A stretch of 64,000 nt of DNA from Miscanthus floridulus. Lineage: Eukaryota; Streptophyta; Magnoliopsida; Poales; Poaceae. The notes beneath the pieces were generated by a model. It was not told the origin of the DNA, did no database searches, and saw only the letters and a program-made list of their open reading frames with translations. Both the position numbers and the translations under genes were made by a program. Each line of letters opens with the position of its first letter. The first letter of the stretch is position 1. Below are positions 22,236 through 32,222 of the stretch, piece after piece. The stretch lies in assembly GCF_019320115.1 (NCBI RefSeq), contig NC_089598.1, positions 80,354,570-80,418,569 of the forward strand, read 5' to 3'.

Positions 22236-23810
22236 TGAAAGCATCTAGGCCCCTAAGTGGATTTCAGTGATTAATGTCAATACAAGATTACTATGACTAA
22301 CGTGTGTTTTGTAGAGGCAATTAAGTTAGGTCATGGTAATGGAGATCGATTGGGCAATTGAGGTTGTCATGCCCCTACGATGGAAATCATTTCGGTTTTC
22401 AAAGGATGGATGACAAGGTTAAGGATAACTAGTTCTAAGTGTCAATTGAAGTTGGAGAGACACTTAGAGTAGTTTAGGACTTTGTTTTTTTTCCTTTGGC
22501 CGTACTATTAAGGGGGGTATGAATGGGTAGCTTGACCTAGTTGAGTCTAGTGAGTTAGGTGTGGTGCACACTTGTTAAAACTAGCTCTAGGTAGCTCCTA
22601 TGAATGCCTAAGATCCTTTGGAGCAAACTTCATTCACATATGATCGAGAGTTGGAAGTGAATGGAGGGTCAAATACTGATCAGATGCTGGCTCCGGTGCG
22701 ACCGGACGCTGGCCGCAGGGTCCGGTCAGTTCATTGAATCGTGAAGAACAAGTCTGGTGTGACCGGATGCTAGAAGGTTGTGTGACCGGACGCTGAGGGC
22801 CAGTGTCCGGTCGACTCCAGTAAGGGTCCAGACTTGAGAAAGTGTCACCGGACGCGTCCGGTCAGTGGTGACCGGACCCTGAGTATCCAGCGTCCGGTCG
22901 TTTATAGTAAGCATCCAAGAGCGACCGGACACGTCCGGTCAGTACTGACCAGACCCTGACAATGTCCGGTCATCACGTGAAAACTGTTGCGCGGGTTGAA
23001 CTGACCAGAGCGTCCGGTCAAAACGATCGGAGCATTCGGTCACCCCGCAGAAGCTCATAACGGTTCGTTTTTCTGGCTGCCTTATAAATAGAAGCTCCAC
23101 TCGTGAGTGGAGTTACTTTTGCTCATTCCAACAGCTGAGAAACACGTTTGTGAGTGCCAAGAAGAGCAAGGTCCTAGTGAGGTGTTTGTGATTTGAGAAT
23201 CCAAGAGTGAAACCTCATTAGTGAATCAAGAGTAGACAAGTGTGCATCCATCTTCTCATTAGGCTTCGCGTGATCAAGTGAGAGTTCGTGCTTGTTACTC
23301 TTGGTGATCGCCATCACCTAGATGGCTTGGTGGTGATTGGGAGCTTGGTGATCACCCGGCGGAGCTTGTGGGTGACCCAACTCAAGTTGTGAGCGGCTTT
23401 GGGTGATTCGCCACGACGGAGTGTCGAAGAATCAACCCATAGAGAGCACTTGATCCTTGCGCGGATCAAGGGGGAGCTACACCCTTGCGCGGGTGCTCCA
23501 ACGAGGACTAGTGGAGAGTGGCGACTCTCCGATACCTCGGCCAAACATCGCCGCGTTCCTCTCTCCATTTACTTTGAGCATTTACTTTGAGCATTTACTT
23601 TGAGCAATTCAATACTTGTCTTTACATTCATAGAATTGCTATGCTAGAATAAGTTTGGAACATAGGTTGCAAGTCTTTTGTGTGTTGATTTGATAGAAAC
23701 ACTTTTCTAGGCACAAGGTGTTAATTGGGCTATCCGTAGGATTTGATTATTGCAAGAAAATTTAGAATTAGCCCAATTCACCCTCCCTTTTGGGCATCTT
23801 GATCCTTTCA
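22236..23810 (+). repeat. 3' LTR of the Sirevirus (1575 bp)
   Basis: It matches 10555-12146 nearly base for base. It has only three copies of the 13-bp tandem, and several palindromes are mutated by C-to-T or G-to-A changes. It ends CTTTCA before the flank GACTGG. Confidence 0.93.
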
Positions 23811-24063
23811 GACTGGTATGGCCCAGAGCGGCTCGTCAGATTATTGTAAGAAGTCCGAGAAGCATTGCACAATCTGTGAAGTCCAAGAACATTTCTTTTT
23901 TATTTTGAGGAATCGAGATCTGGGTAAGAACATTTGAATTGTAACCGTAACATTTGTAATGTTTAATATCGATGGACATGTCGTCTATATAGCATATATA
24001 AAGCGAAACCTGATTCCACAAAAAAATATAAATTAAAATCAATTATAAAACAATAAAAATGCG
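23811..24063. other. Part of CACTA-1 downstream of the Sirevirus
   Basis: No coding signal. CATTGCACAATCTGTGAAGT at 23863 repeats, with changes, the sequence just left of the Sirevirus at 10524. Confidence 0.5.
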
Positions 24064-24478
24064 AACGTGACATCACTGCCGGTTATCAGAAACTGGCAGT
24101 GTTGTCGTAAACATCACTGTCGGTTAGCAACAAAACCGACAGTGATGGCACTGCCGGCTCAAGCCACAAACCGGCAGCGTTGGCTTAGCCATCACTATCG
24201 ATTCTTGTCACAAACCGGTAGTGATTCTTACTACAACACTGTCGGTTGAAACACAAACCGACGGTGTTGTTGAAACTGAACTCTACCGGATGGTCTTATG
24301 AACCGGCAGTGTTGGTGGAAATGAACACTGCCGGTTTTGAAGTTGAAGAACACTGTCGGTTTGTAGGAACCGACAGTGATAGCTTACTCTCATCACTGCC
24401 AGTATGATTATGCCGGTTCAAAATTCGGTAGTGATGGAGTATTTTGAACCGGCAGTAAAATGCTATTCTGGGTAGGTG
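24064..24478. repeat. 3' subterminal repeats and end of CACTA-1
   Basis: At least fourteen copies of CACTGCCGGTT or the complement AACCGGCAGTG (with C/T variants) alternate in both orientations. This is the pattern of transposase binding sites next to CACTA ends. The terminus is degenerate near 24478. Confidence 0.75.
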
Positions 24479-24780
24479 GCAGCGGCTTCTGTCTCGCATG
24501 ACCTGTTGTGACTATTTGTTATTACCGTATTCTTTAGTTATGATTTCATAAGCCATTTTTTGTGTACATGTTTAGCGGAGCTTTTGATTAAATAGATAGA
24601 GAAATCCCAACAAAAATGAAATCCTGCTAAGGCCTATGTGTATATAAGCACTCTTTACTCGTACAAGAACGATGACTAAACTAGGATGATCTCGTCGAGG
24701 GCAGAATCAAACTTTCTATATTGGAGAATATACCTTTACATAGTGCATCCTGCATGACATCATGACACTAATGCCCATGA
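24479..24780. other. Spacer between CACTA-1 and CACTA-2
   Basis: No gene or repeat recognised. Its last three bases, TGA, are one copy of the CACTA-2 target duplication. Confidence 0.6.
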
Positions 24781-25110
24781 CACTAGTAGAGAACAGACCT
24801 TTGATCCTCGATCAAAATGGGCTCTAGTCCTGGAATTTTTTGCGTCCGGGACTAGAAATACCTTTAGTCCCGGTTGGTGGCTCCAACCGGGACTAAAGGT
24901 CCCTGCCCAACGGCTACTGCGCCAAACAGAGGTGACAGGGACCGTTAGTCCCGGTTGGAGCCACCAACCGGGACTAAAGGTATACTTTTACTCCCGGTTG
25001 GTGGCTCCAACCGGGAGTAAAGGTCTACTCCCGGGCCGTGGCTGCGCCCGGGGTTGAAAAGTTACCTTTAGTCCCGGTTGGAGCCACCAACCGGGACTAA
25101 AGGTCCCCCC
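24781..25110. repeat. 5' end and subterminal palindromes of CACTA-2
   Basis: Units of about 39 bp, such as CCTTTAGTCCCGGTTGG then a short loop then the complement, recur four times. Some are in the variant TTTACTCCCGG. They are likely transposase binding sites, and each can form a hairpin. Confidence 0.9.
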
Positions 25111-25432
25111 TTTATATTCTGGCTGTCTCCTTCCTCCCCGAGCCCGAGCTCAGCACATTTTGAAGCTCACTGCAGTAGTGTTCTTGCTTCCTCCCTCCCT
25201 CCATTGTTCCTCCATCCATTCTTCGATTCCTCCGTCGATTTCTTCGATTTCTCCGTCGATTCTTCAGTTGTAAAGGTTACCAATCTCATACTCTCATTTT
25301 TCACCATTGTCTTATCTCATTTTGTTCACTATATATATGGTTCTTTATTGTGGTTTTTTTCATTTGTAAGCAATTTGAGCTTAAAATCACTTCAAGCTTG
25401 CATATTTACATGAAAGAAGGTTAAAGTAGCTA

Positions 25433-26730
25433 GTTGAACTTGCGGACCGTGTTCATCTCGGCGACTATATTCTCTGTCGAGCGGTAATGAACGTCAAGGA
25501 GGAGCTTTGATTCTACGAGGGAGAGCGGCAACGGTCATGGAAGACTGTGTTCCCTTCCTCGTAGAATCGGAGCTCTTCCGTGGCAAGTACGGTGCCATTC
25601 GGTGGAGAAATGCTCGTCGAGATGATCACGTAAGCAAGTTCAACTAGTACGGATGGTTATTTATTCATATGTCCTGATATCGTCGCAGTAGTCTGTCAAT
25701 CACCGTACTTTTTATTTTAACTTTTTATGAAATAAAAACTTAGAAAATAGTTAGAAAATTATAGAAAATCTGTACTAGTTGAACTTGCGGACCGTGTTCA
25801 GCTCGGCGAGCATGTTCTCTGTCGAGCGGTAATGGACATCAAGGAGGAGCTTTGATTCTACGAGGGAGAGCGACAACGGTCGTGGGAGACCGTGTTCCCT
25901 TCCTCGTAGAATCAAAGCTCTTCCTTGACCAAGTACGATGCCGTCCGGTGGAGAAATGCTCACCGAGATGATCACGTAAGCAAGTTCAACTAGTACGGAT
26001 GGTTATTTATTCACATGTCCCGATATCGTCGCAGTAGTCTGTCAATCACCGTACTTTTTATTTTAACTTTTTTATGAAATGAAAAACTTAGAAAATAGTT
26101 AGAAAATTATAGAAAATCCGTACTAGTTGAACTAGCGGACCGTGTTCATGTCGGCGAGCATGTTCTCTGCCGAACGGTAACGAACGTCATGGAGGAGCTT
26201 TGATTTTACGAGGGAGAGCGACAACGGTCGTGGAAGACCGTGTTCCCTTTCTCCTAGAATCGGAGCTCTTCCTTGACCAAGTACGGTGCTGTCCGGTGGA
26301 GAAATGCTCGTCGAGATGATCACGTAAGCAAGTTCAACTAGTACGGATGGTTATTTATTCACATGTCCCGATATCGTCATAGTAGTCTGTCAATCACTGT
26401 ACTTTTTATTTTAACTTTTTATGAAATGAAAAACTTAGAAAATAGTTAGAAAATTATAGAAAATCCGTACTAGTTGAACTAGCGGACCGTGTTCATTTCG
26501 GCGAGCATGTTCTCTACGGAGCGGTAACGGACGTCAAGGAGGAGCTTTGATTCTACGAGGGAGAGCGGCAACGGTCGTGGAAGACCGTGTTCCCTTTCTC
26601 GTAGAATTGAAGCTCTTCCGTGGCCAAGTACGGTGCCGTCTGGTGGAGAAATGCTCGCCGAGATGATCACGTAAGCAAGGTCAACTAGTACGGATGGTTA
26701 TTTATTCACACGTCCCGATATCGTCGCAGT
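25433..26730. repeat. Four tandem 347-bp units, each with a 215-nt imperfect hairpin
   Basis: Units start with GTTGAAC at 25433, 25778, 26126 and 26473. In each, the first ~105 bases (GTTGAACTTGCGGACCGTGT onward) are roughly complementary to the next ~105 bases, which end CACGTAAGCAAGTTCAAC. The inner stem around GAGCTTTGATTCTACGAGG and CCTCGTAGAATCAAAGCTC is almost perfect. An AT-rich spacer follows. The array sits in the leader between the promoter-like palindromes and the GRF gene. Short minus-strand open frames across it arise from the palindrome and have no known homology. Confidence 0.85.
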
Positions 26731-26937
26731 AGTCTTTTATGTGTGTACACTCCCATTCTTCTATTAATTTGCAGAAATATCATGTGAATTACTTACCTGC
26801 TGCAGTAAAAGACGAGAACACAATGACCATTAAAAATATCATTGTTTAGAGATCTAGATAATTTTATAGTTTCTTAATTTTATTTGTTTATAAAAGGAGA
26901 AATTTATAGTGTATTAAAAAATGAGTATAGAGAGTAG

Positions 26938-27473
26938 ATGGCAACTGCTTCCGGGTCCTCGGCCTCTCATGGGTTTCCAAAGCGACTTAGGCCGGGCCTC
27001 CCTCTCATTCCATGCGGCAAGTGTCGTGATGAGACGAAGATTGTGATGGAGTACCGAGTGAAGAAGGAGGGTCCCAACAAGGATCATATCTTCTACAAGT
27101 GTCCGGATCGCAATGTGAGTTATTTTATCGTATTTAATGATTATGGTTAGTTTATACCTATTTTCATGATGGTTGTGATTAAAGTTCTAATTTTTTGTTT
27201 TAATTTCAGTGGGATGGCAGTGGACGATGTTTAGGCTTCTACTGGGAGGAAGAGTATGTTGAACTCGTGCAAAAATATCTTGCACAACAGGCAGATACGG
27301 CGGCTAATGAGGCAGTGATCCAGCCGAAGAAGCCCAAAGATGTTGCACAATCGGAGGATCTGTCTGTTTTAGTTGAGATTGGTCACGAAATCCTTGTGCT
27401 CCTGAAATATATTTTAGCTTTAGTTCTTTTAGTGGTAGTTGGGATTATCTACATTGTAGTGATGCTTTCATAA
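26938..27473 (+). CDS. Small GRF-type zinc-finger protein with C-terminal membrane span, carried by CACTA-2
   Basis: Two exons, 26938-27114 and 27210-27473, are joined by a 95-bp intron (GTGAGT to TTTCAG) and encode about 146 residues. Exon 1 holds CGKCRDETKIVMEY and the GPNKDHIFYKCPDRN part of a GRF-like zinc finger. Exon 2 completes it with WDGSGRCLGFYWEEEYVEL. After an acidic and lysine-rich linker comes a strongly hydrophobic helix (LALVLLVVVGIIYIVVML) near the C-terminus. Proteins with one GRF finger and a tail anchor are common in grass genomes, and their function is not known. The frame is undamaged although the transposase next to it has stops. The same gene is present in both arms of the inverted element at 41054-50308. 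Confidence 0.7.
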
Positions 27474-27555
27474 ATTTGTATCTTTTGTGGTGGCACGCAT
27501 GTTGTATAAATAATTAATTATGATCTAGGTTTTAATATGGTATTTATGTCATGTA

Positions 27556-30500
27556 ATGCAGATGAGCCGTCATTGGATGTATAATGCTGATCGCTGCTCC
27601 CAAGAGTTCATTGACGGCGTGCATTCTTTGTTACGTGCGGCCGAGGCAAACAAACACGACGGTTTCATGTGCTGCCCATGTGCCATATGTAAGAATACGG
27701 TGGAATATCCTTGCTCAAGGACTCTTTATTCACACTTGTTCAAGTCGGGTTTCATGCCAAACTATATTTGTTGGACAAAGCACGGAGAAAACGGTGTTGT
27801 AATGGAAGAAGGTGAAGAAGAACAATAGGACGATAATGATATTATTCCCGATGGTGCGTGCTTCAATGATACTGCAATGGGAGAAGCTGAAGAAGAGGTA
27901 GCCACAGAAGATGAGCCGGCTGATGATCTTTCTCAGGTCATTCGTGACGCACAAAGAGAATGTGAAAGTGAAAAGGAGAAGATCAAGTTCAAGCGGATGC
28001 TAGAAGATCACAAGAAATTGTTGTACCCAACTTGTGATGCAGGGCAGAAAAAGTTAGGAACCACACTAGAATTGCTGCAATGGAAGGCAAAGAATGGTGT
28101 ATCTGACAAGGGATTTGGAGAGTTACTAAAAATCCAAAAGAAGATGCTTCCGAAGGACAATGAATTGCCCGCCACTACCTACGAAGCAAAACAAGTTGTC
28201 TGTCCTATGGGGCTAGAAATAGAGAAGATACATGCATGTCCTAATGACTACATCCTGTACCATGGCAAAGAGTACGAGAAATTGGATGCATGCTCGGTAT
28301 GCCATGCGTCGCGGTATAAGATCAGGCGAGATGACCCTGGTGATGTTGAGGGCGAACGTCCGTGGAAGAAAATCACTGCCAAGGTTATGTGGTATGCTCC
28401 TATAATACCACGCTTGAAACGTCTGTTCAGAAACAAAGAACATGCAAAATTGTTGCGATGGCACAAAGAAGACCGTAAGGTAGACAATATGTTGAGACAC
28501 CCTGCTGATGGGTCCTAGTGGAGAGCAATCGACAGAGAATTCCTGGAGTTTGCAAATGACGCAAGAAACTTAAGGTTTGCTTTAAGTACAGATGGTATCA
28601 ATCCTTTTGGAGAGCAGAACAGTAGTCATAGCACTTGGCCTGTTACTCTAAGTATCTACAACATTCCTCCTTGGTTATGCATGAAGCGGAAGTTCATTAT
28701 GATGCCTGTGCTCATCCAAGGCCCGAAGCAACCTGGCAATGACATTGATGTGTACCTAAGACCACTTATTGATGAACTTCTCATTTTGTGGAATAAAGAA
28801 GGTGTACATGTGTGGGATGAGTACAAACAGGAACACTTTGATCTGCAAGCATTGTTGTTCGTAACAATCAATGACTGGCCTGCTCTAAGTAATCTTTCAG
28901 GACAGTCAAATAAGGGATATAATGCATGCACACACTACTTCGGTGATATTAGAGGTGTATTCTTGAAAAAATGTCGAAAGGTTGTGTACCTTGGCCATCG
29001 TCGATTTCTTCCTGCAAATCACCCCGTAAGAAAGAAAGGCAAGCATTTTAAAGGGAAGCCAGACCACCTAACCAAGCCTCGCAACCAAACCGGTGAGGAT
29101 GTACTCGATATGGTCAATGATGTGAAAGTCATCTTTGGAAAAGGACATGGAAGCCAACCTGTTCCGAACGACGCTAACGGTCACGCACCCATGTGGAAGA
29201 AGAAGTCCATATTTTGGGACCTACCCTATTGGCAAGTCCTAGAGGTCCACAGCTCGATCGACGTGATGCACCTGACAAAGAATCTTTGTGTGAACCTGCT
29301 AGGCTTTATGGGTGTGTATGGAAAGCCTAAGGACACATTTGAAGCACGATAGGACCTACGTTGTTTGAGAGAAAGAGACAACCTGTATCCAGAGAAGACA
29401 GATGATGGACGCCATTACTTATGTCCTGCTAGCTACACTCTAAGCAAAGAGGAGAAGGAAATCATGTTTGAATGCTTAAACAATATCAAGGTACCATCTG
29501 GATTCTCCTCGAATATAAAGGGTATTATAAATGTGCCAGAGAAGAAATTCTGTAACTTAAAGTCCCATGACTGTCATGTTCTCATGACGCAATTACTTCC
29601 AGTTGCATTAAGAGGAATTCTACCTCCAAATGTACGTCTAGCCACCGTGAAGCTATGTGCATTCCTCAATGCAATTTCTCAGAAGGCAATTGATCCAACT
29701 GATCTAGCTAAACTACAGAATGATGTGGTTCAATGTCTCGTCAGCTTTGAGTTGGTGTTCCCTCCTTCCTTCTTTGATATTATGACACACCTCCTAGTTC
29801 ACCTAGTCAAGGAGATTTTCACTCTCGGTCCTGTGTTCCTACACAACATGTTCCCCTTAGAGAGATTCATGGGAGTCCTGAAGAAATATGTTCACAACCG
29901 TGCTCGCCCAGAAGGAAGCATCGCCAAGGGCTATGGAACAGAAGAGGCCATTGAGTTCTATGTTGACTTTATTCCCGACCTTGACTCTATTGGTGTTCCT
30001 GAATCGAGACATGAAGGGAGACTAAGCGGAAAGGGGACACTAGGGAGGAAAACATATATTGGTACGGATGATGATTATTTCAATAAAGCGCACTACATAG
30101 TTCTACAGAACTCCTCTTTGGTAGATCCGTATATTGAGACACACAAGGATCTCTTACGATCCGAGTTTCCAGGGAAGACTGAAGCTTGGATTACGCGTAA
30201 GCACATAGAAACTTTCGGCGATTGGTTGTGAAAAAAATGTCAAGGTGATGAGAGCATCCATGAGCAACTGTATTTATTGGCTATGCAACCATCATGGCAT
30301 ATCGTCACATACAAAGGGTACGAGATAAATGGGAACATATTCTACACAGTAGCCCAAGATAAAAGGAGTACCAACCAAAATAGTGGTGTCCGCATAGATG
30401 CCACAGACCCGAATGGGAATAAGCAGACATATTATGGACGCATAGATGAAATATGGGAACTAGAATATGCACCTACTTTGAAGATCCCATTGTTCAAGTG

Positions 30501-30911
30501 CCAATGGGTCAAGGTGACCAAAGGCGGGGTAACAGTAGACAATGAGTATGGAATGACAACAGTAGACCTTAGTAATATTGAGTACAAAGACGAACCATTC
30601 GTCCTTGCCAAGGATGTGAATCAGGTGTTCTATGTCAATGATATGTCTACCAAACCAAAAAGAGGAAAAACGATAATGACTCAACCAAAGAGCCAAAGCG
30701 CCACATAGTTCTTTCAGGGAAAAGAGTCATCATGGGAATTGAGGACAAGTCGGACATGTCAGAAGATTATGAAAAGGATGACCGAATTCCGCCATTCAAA
30801 GTGAACAAAGACCCTAGCATCTTAGTAAATGATGAGGTCACTCCATGGTTACGACGCAATTATAACCAAGGGACATACGTAAAGAAGAAGTTCACTACTA
30901 TGCCCACTTGA
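27556..30911 (+). pseudogene. TNP2-type CACTA transposase with premature stops
   Basis: The full domain order of the CACTA transposase is visible. It starts with Transpos_assoc (27560-27790, CCPCAICKNTVEYPC, FMPNYICW). The Transposase_21/TNP2 core spans about 28200-29350 (PVLIQGPKQPGNDIDVYLRP, WPALSNLSGQSNKGYNAC). DUF4218 follows at about 29500-29960 (SHDCHVLMTQLLPVALRGIL, HNMFPLERFMGVLKKYVHNR). DUF4216 spans about 30330-30640. The frame is continuous from 27556 but has stops at 27826 (TAG), 28516 (TAG), 29350 (TAG) and 30229 (TGA). A one-base loss in an A run near 30659 shifts the last part, which then runs to TGA 30909-30911. The two sister copies in this window have CAG where 28516 and 29350 read TAG. 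ATG 27556 or 27562 could be the start. Confidence 0.9.
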
Positions 30912-31379
30912 TGATATAGTGATTTAATATAGTGTGTGTTTAAGATATTATGTAATAATTGTGAATTCAGATGTTTATTATGTCATGTTTCAAATTAAAT
31001 CAATGTTTGATTTGGTGGGATTTCTCTCTCAAAAAGGTAAATTAGGATATTGAGTGATGAAAAATTAAAATATTAACATTAAAATGATGTGAAAACAAAT
31101 TTCCTGTCCAAAACCAATAGTTTTAATAATTTTAATTAAACACTACATTTTTGCATTAACGAAATAATAAATATTAGTTATATTATGTTTTATAATTGTA
31201 ACAAAAAATAAAAAAAGTTAGGTTATAGATTTTTCCTATGTGCAATAAAGAAAAAGAAAATCCATATTTTTAACAAAATAATTTTATGCCTTTTATTTAA
31301 TTTACTATGTATTTAACAAAAACTATTGTATTTCTATTGTATTTAACAAGACTATTGCTTAAAACAGGCGGGAAACGAA
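30912..31379. other. AT-rich spacer between the two CACTA-2 genes
   Basis: No coding signal. Probably the 3' region of the transposase gene. Confidence 0.6.
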
Positions 31380-31385
31380 ACTGCA

Positions 31386-31660
31386 GGCCACCTTTACTCT
31401 CGGGTGGGAAGCCCACCCGGGAGTAAAGGTGGGCTGCAGTTTCGTGGCCCGCCAAAAAAACCCTTTACTCCCGGTGCGTGTTACCAACCGGGAGTAAAGG
31501 TATACCTTTACTCCCGGTTGGTAAGACGCACCGGGAGTAAAGGTACCTTTACTCCCAGTTGGTAATACGCACCGGGGGTAAAGGACCTTTACTCCCGGTG
31601 GGGGGATGGCATCGGGAGCAAAGGGGTATGGCCTATATATACCAGGGCCATCTTCTTTCT
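31386..31660 (+). promoter_or_regulatory. Internal palindrome array and probable promoter of the second CACTA-2 gene
   Basis: CCTTTACTCCCGG and its complement CCGGGAGTAAAGG occur in several hairpin units, the same motif as in the element ends. They are followed by TATATATACC (31634-31643), a TATA-like site, and a C-rich leader. An array at this internal place suggests that transposase-binding repeats also serve the second promoter. Confidence 0.6.
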
Positions 31661-31874
31661 TGCGTTCTTCGCCGATTCCTCTCCCCTGCGCCCACGCCAC
31701 ACCGAGGACGCCGCTGCCACCCCGCTCGACGCCGGTCGTCACCACCACCTCACGCGCGTCCGCGGTCCCCACGCCACCCCGCGCGCCGACGACCTCGCTG
31801 CTGTTGCCCGCCCTGGCCCAACGCGCACCAGTCACTGCTTGGTAAGTTTTGGTAAGTTAATTTCGTCATTAGCA

Positions 31875-32222
31875 CCGACGACCTCGCTGCTGATGCGATC
31901 TTGAATGTGTTTCGTCATTAGCGCCGACGACCTCGCTGCTGATGCGATCTTGAATGTGTTTCATCATTAGCGCCGACGACCTCGCCAGCCGCTGCTTGGT
32001 GTTGTAAAAATGTGTACCGCGCACCGACGACCTCGCTGCTGATGCGATCTTGAATGTGTTTCGTCATTAGCGTCGACGACCTCGCTGCTGATGCGATCTT
32101 GAATGTGTTTCGTCATTAGCGCCGACGACCTCGCCAGACGCTGCTTGGTGTTGTAAAAATGTGTACCGCGCGCCGACGACCTCGCTGCTCTGCTGCTGCT
32201 GATACGACCTCGCTGCTTGGAT
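31875..32222. repeat. ~49-bp tandem repeats, about seven units, with a three-unit higher order
   Basis: The core CCGACGACCTCGCTGCTGAT recurs at about 31876, 31922, 31971, 32021, 32071, 32120 and 32171. Every third unit is the variant with CGCTGCTTGGTGTTGTAAAA, giving a repeat of about 150 bp above the 49-bp level. It lies in the leader or first intron of the second CACTA-2 gene. Confidence 0.8.

Larger units (their letters stand above)
10555..23810 (+). mobile_element. Sirevirus-type Ty1/Copia LTR retrotransposon, 13.3 kb, full length
   Basis: Two LTRs (10555-12146 and 22236-23810) begin TGAAAG and end CTTTCA. The flanking bases are GACCGG on the left and GACTGG on the right, a target duplication with one change. 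A primer site follows the 5' LTR and a purine tract precedes the 3' LTR. Inside are gag, then pol in the order protease, integrase, RT, RNase H (the Copia order), then a long extra region with an env-like frame. The extra frame, the long gag with a second zinc knuckle, and the CCGG palindromes in the LTR fit the Sirevirus (Opie/Ji/Maximus) lineage. The LTRs differ by a few percent by eye, many differences being C/T or G/A. Confidence 0.92.
7550..24478 (+). mobile_element. CACTA-1: decayed CACTA (En/Spm) element split by a Sirevirus
   Basis: Coding remnants of both CACTA genes lie at 7593-10532. A 3' subterminal region of CACTGCCGGTT-type repeats lies at 24064-24470, beyond the Sirevirus at 10555-23810. 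The likely 3' end is near 24478, where CTATTCTGGGTAGGTG resembles a mutated CTATTCTGGTAGTG terminus. The 5' end and its subterminal repeats are not visible, so the start coordinate is only where coding similarity begins. Without the Sirevirus the remnant is about 3.7 kb, far shorter than the intact CACTA-2 in this window. Confidence 0.7.

Noticed and set aside
25775..26670. Three similar minus-strand frames of about 63 codons
   Set aside because: They come from the tandem palindromic hairpin units and have no known homology. The repeated DNA, not a protein, is conserved.
31359..31835. 158-codon minus-strand frame
   Set aside because: It runs through the internal palindrome array and C-rich leader of CACTA-2. 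Repeats and base composition account for it.
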